From JAAFHB01 sp963675995 (GTDB taxonomy: Bacteria > Bacteroidota > Bacteroidia > Bacteroidales > Prolixibacteraceae), in the NCBI GenBank assembly GCA_963675995.2, contig CAXXIY010000002.1:1364001-1428000 (forward strand): 64,000 bases of DNA, written 5' to 3'. This document shows, piece by piece, positions 61,820-64,000 of the stretch. The notes beneath the pieces were generated by a model. The model had not been told where the DNA came from, searched no databases, and worked only from the letters and a program-made list of their open reading frames with translations. Within the stretch, counting starts at the first letter, position 1, and each line of letters starts with the position of its first letter. The position numbers and the translations under genes were made by a program.

Positions 61820-63094
61820 TTAAACTTCCAACTCCTTGAATAACTGTGCCGTCTCTCTTTTATAAATGCCAATTCCCGAAAGGGCATTTCCCAAAACGAT
61901 CGCAAATAATCCTGGAATAAAACCGATATACCAGGCTGCAGAAGTAATTTCAGCCCTGGCCACCGAAGGCATTAAAAGTGTCGAATTATTCAGGATGCCA
62001 CTTATATCGATGCCGACCGATTGTAAATACCACGAAATGCTCAACCCTATTGAAGTACCTAAAACCGAACCGATCATACCAATAAAAACCGCTTCGTAAA
62101 TTAAAGTCTTGTAAATGTGACTTTTATTTTCGCCCATTGCAAGCCGGATTCCAAATTCATTGTACCTTCGTAAACCTCCAAGTAATCCGGCATTCCACAA
62201 GACGATCGACATTGCAACCATAAATATAATGATCATGACGCTTCCAACACCATTTACATAATCGATAAATTCAGCCATACCAGCCTGCTCTCTCAGGCTG
62301 ATCATTACAGGGGCATATTCATCCACTGAAACTTTATATTTTTGATTAAAAGAGGTTGTCGTTGCTATAGCTTGCACATGGTTATATTGACCGGAATTAA
62401 AAAATCCCAGTATTTCCCCGGCTGCATCATTCATTCCAAGGGCGAGCTGAATATCTGAAATATCAGCGACGATGGCTCCCCTGTCGAGCGCTTTTGAGCC
62501 AAATCGTATGGTTCCGGCTACTTTCAGGTTTTTAAAGGCCATTCCTCCATCCATGGTTGTTCCGAAAAGGGTAAACGTATCACCCTGTTTTACATGGAAC
62601 TTTACAGCAAACAAATCTGAAATCAGCGCATCGCCCGGCTTTGAAGGTAGACTTCCTGTCACCAGCGACTTTGAAAGATTAAACCGTAAAACCTCTTTCG
62701 ATCGGGGAGAAAACAAATCGATGGCCCATCCTACAACAGGACCCTGGGCCCGTGTTTCTCCATTGGCATCCGGAAAATCAATGAGCCCTCCGAAGCGGAT
62801 TCGCTTTACCCAGTCGATGTTTGGAAAGGTGGTTTTTAGTTCTTTTACAAGATGATCGGCACCTAAAATGGCCTGGTCGTTCGGCATTTGTTCTGCATCC
62901 TTTGCGTAAGCTCGGGTCATTACTTTTAAATGACCAGTGGAGAAGTTGGCATTCATCCTGACCGATTCTCCCATGATCCCTTTGATCCAGCAGAACATGA
63001 CCACTGAAAGCAAAACACCAATGGAGACCACAATAATTGGCAAGAGACTCCTGCTTTTATCTTTAATGATTCCTTTCAATAAAAATTTGATCAT
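61820..63094 (-). CDS. FtsX-type ABC transporter permease
   Basis: A 424-residue membrane protein with one N-terminal helix (RSLLPIIVVSIGVLLSVVMF), a large extracytoplasmic domain (about 45-270) and three C-terminal helices, which is the MacB/LolC-E arrangement. Its C-terminal part includes GLRRYNEFGIRLAMGENKSH, the cytoplasmic coupling loop, and LIYEAVFIGMIGSVLGTSIG. It overlaps the upstream permease by four bases (ATGA type) and precedes the LolA-like gene. A matching ATPase should lie beyond the window end. Confidence 0.88.
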   Translation of the reverse strand: MIKFLLKGIIKDKSRSLLPIIVVSIGVLLSVVMFCWIKGIMGESVRMNANFSTGHLKVMTRAYAKDAEQMPNDQAILGADHLVKELKTTFPNIDWVKRIRFGGLIDFPDANGETRAQGPVVGWAIDLFSPRSKEVLRFNLSKSLVTGSLPSKPGDALISDLFAVKFHVKQGDTFTLFGTTMDGGMAFKNLKVAGTIRFGSKALDRGAIVADISDIQLALGMNDAAGEILGFFNSGQYNHVQAIATTTSFNQKYKVSVDEYAPVMISLREQAGMAEFIDYVNGVGSVMIIIFMVAMSIVLWNAGLLGGLRRYNEFGIRLAMGENKSHIYKTLIYEAVFIGMIGSVLGTSIGLSISWYLQSVGIDISGILNNSTLLMPSVARAEITSAAWYIGFIPGLFAIVLGNALSGIGIYKRETAQLFKELEV

Positions 63095-64000
63095 AATATT
63101 TTACCTTTTAAGGCGTCTGTCGGTCTGAGCCTGGTGATTTTTCGGGTTGGGAAATAGCTCACGATTGTGGCGGAGACAATGACGAGCAATACAGTTGATA
63201 AAATCAGCCCCATGCTGTATACCGGAAAAATCTTTTCCGAGACGGAAACTCCCATTGAATCGACACTCTTTGGCATAGGGATCCCTGCGTTTTGAATATA
63301 CCACAATAAGGGAATACCATAGCTGGAACCTAAGATTATAGCTAAAAAACTATGAGTACTTCCCTCGATAGTAAAGATAGTGACGACCTGGAGGCGGGTC
63401 ATTCCTAAAGCAATGTAAGTTCCAATCTCCTTTTGCCTTCTGAAGATCGAGAGTACCTGTGTATCGAAAATTGCTAACAAAGCAATGGCCAGTAACAATC
63501 CGTAAATAACTCCGGCGCCGATTTTTTTGGACTGGATAATATCCTTTATATCCTTTAAAAGAAATTCGAGGTCTTTAAATTGCCAGATTCCTTCGTTTCC
63601 GCCCGTGTATTTCTCTCCGGCAACGAACAGTGTTGCTTCATTTTCCATACCAGTAATTTGCTGCAAAACATTCAATGGAATCCATATCTGGTTGTTATCG
63701 ACAGATTGTACATTGGAATTAAAAACCAACACGATTTTTATTTCTCGGGTATCAAAAGTGCCGTTCTTATCGCGCCACCGGACTAGTAACTGGTCGCCTT
63801 TCTTCAGTTTCGCCGTCTCAACCATCCGTTTACCGATGATTGCAGGGAGATCCCCTTGTTCGCTTTTTAGTGAAGATGTCGGAAGCTTTATGATTTTCTG
63901 ATCCGGATCAACCCCTTTCAGATAGATGTTCTGCATTCTCCCCTGGGGATAAATGGTTGCCTGTGTGATGAGTATAGGAGTAAGTTGATGGGATTCAACG
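63091..64000 (-). CDS. FtsX-type ABC transporter permease, 5' end outside the window
   Basis: The frame is open through base 64000, so the N-terminus is missing; the ATG at 63936 is internal. The visible part is 303 codons: an extracytoplasmic domain (GDLPAIIGKRMVETAKLKKG, VDNNQIWIPLNVLQ) and three helices around IGTYIALGMTRLQVVTIFTI, the family coupling loop. It ends TDALKGKIL. It works as the partner of the next permease in a lipid or lipoprotein exporter. Confidence 0.88.
   Translation of the reverse strand, partial: VESHQLTPILITQATIYPQGRMQNIYLKGVDPDQKIIKLPTSSLKSEQGDLPAIIGKRMVETAKLKKGDQLLVRWRDKNGTFDTREIKIVLVFNSNVQSVDNNQIWIPLNVLQQITGMENEATLFVAGEKYTGGNEGIWQFKDLEFLLKDIKDIIQSKKIGAGVIYGLLLAIALLAIFDTQVLSIFRRQKEIGTYIALGMTRLQVVTIFTIEGSTHSFLAIILGSSYGIPLLWYIQNAGIPMPKSVDSMGVSVSEKIFPVYSMGLILSTVLLVIVSATIVSYFPTRKITRLRPTDALKGKIL

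Overview
The window looks like a chromosomal segment of a free-living member of the Bacteroidota. Marinilabiliales or Prolixibacteraceae-type relatives are my guess, not a measured assignment. The signs are an AT-rich sequence, promoters with TAnnTTTG -7 boxes, many secreted or lipoprotein glycan-active enzymes (GH2, GH42, GH43, GH141-like, GH123-like), and families common in this phylum such as DUF4494, DUF6448 and YhhN. There is no rRNA, CRISPR array, transposase or phage gene.

Region 1 (1-11.6 kb, + strand) is a polysaccharide-degradation and scavenging district in decay. Intact genes (an unrecognised large secreted protein, GH141-like beta-helix enzyme, PIG-L deacetylase, GH43, a secreted beta-propeller, a lipoprotein amidohydrolase, lysoplasmalogenase) alternate with relics: a GH123-like fragment, a frameshifted secreted protein, an SGNH-hydrolase tail, a sialate O-acetylesterase tail with two stops, and a 41-bp sequence present twice.

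Region 2 (11.6-24.1 kb) is mainly housekeeping: ABC-F ATPase, SGNH lipoprotein, DUF4494, peroxiredoxin plus superoxide reductase, GroES-like protein, an endonuclease/exonuclease/phosphatase-family enzyme, HtpG, tRNA-Trp and tRNA-Ser, HU, an MsbA-like ABC exporter and adenylosuccinate lyase. Two intercistronic leaders here share a double-hairpin design that hides the start codon of the next gene. A possible small RNA lies at about 16.09 kb.

Region 3 (24.3-37.0 kb) holds a DMT transporter, GH42 beta-galactosidase and GH-A-like enzyme in one minus-strand run, a split ThrE-type exporter, a 1264-residue GH2 with an inserted LamG-like domain, an odd Rieske protein, a dihydroorotate dehydrogenase-like protein, a low-molecular-weight phosphatase and tRNA-Leu.

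Region 4 (37-53.4 kb) is the most interesting part. It groups genes tied to nitrosative and oxygen stress: RIC di-iron repair protein, Rrf2 regulator with three clustered cysteines, cytochrome bd (cydAB), DUF2249, two AhpD-like proteins, a flavin reductase, an isolated Fe-S dihydroxy-acid dehydratase, and relics of GAPDH, NadA, DUF1858, CopD and a PLP-dependent sulfur lyase. Three copies of one palindrome (TATAAAAAGAY-N6-RYCTTTTTATA) sit upstream of DUF2249, of the GAPDH relic, and between the RIC gene and the divergent run that leads to ClC and cydAB. I infer a locally encoded NO or Fe-S-responsive regulon that includes, or once included, backup copies of metabolic enzymes with vulnerable Fe-S or thiol centres.

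Region 5 (53.4-64 kb) has a HipBA toxin-antitoxin pair, a 73-bp imperfect direct repeat, a GH123-like enzyme, a PQQ-type beta-propeller, a secreted papain-family protease directly preceded by a chagasin-like inhibitor of such proteases, and an FtsX-type permease pair with a LolA-like protein. The last permease runs off the window.
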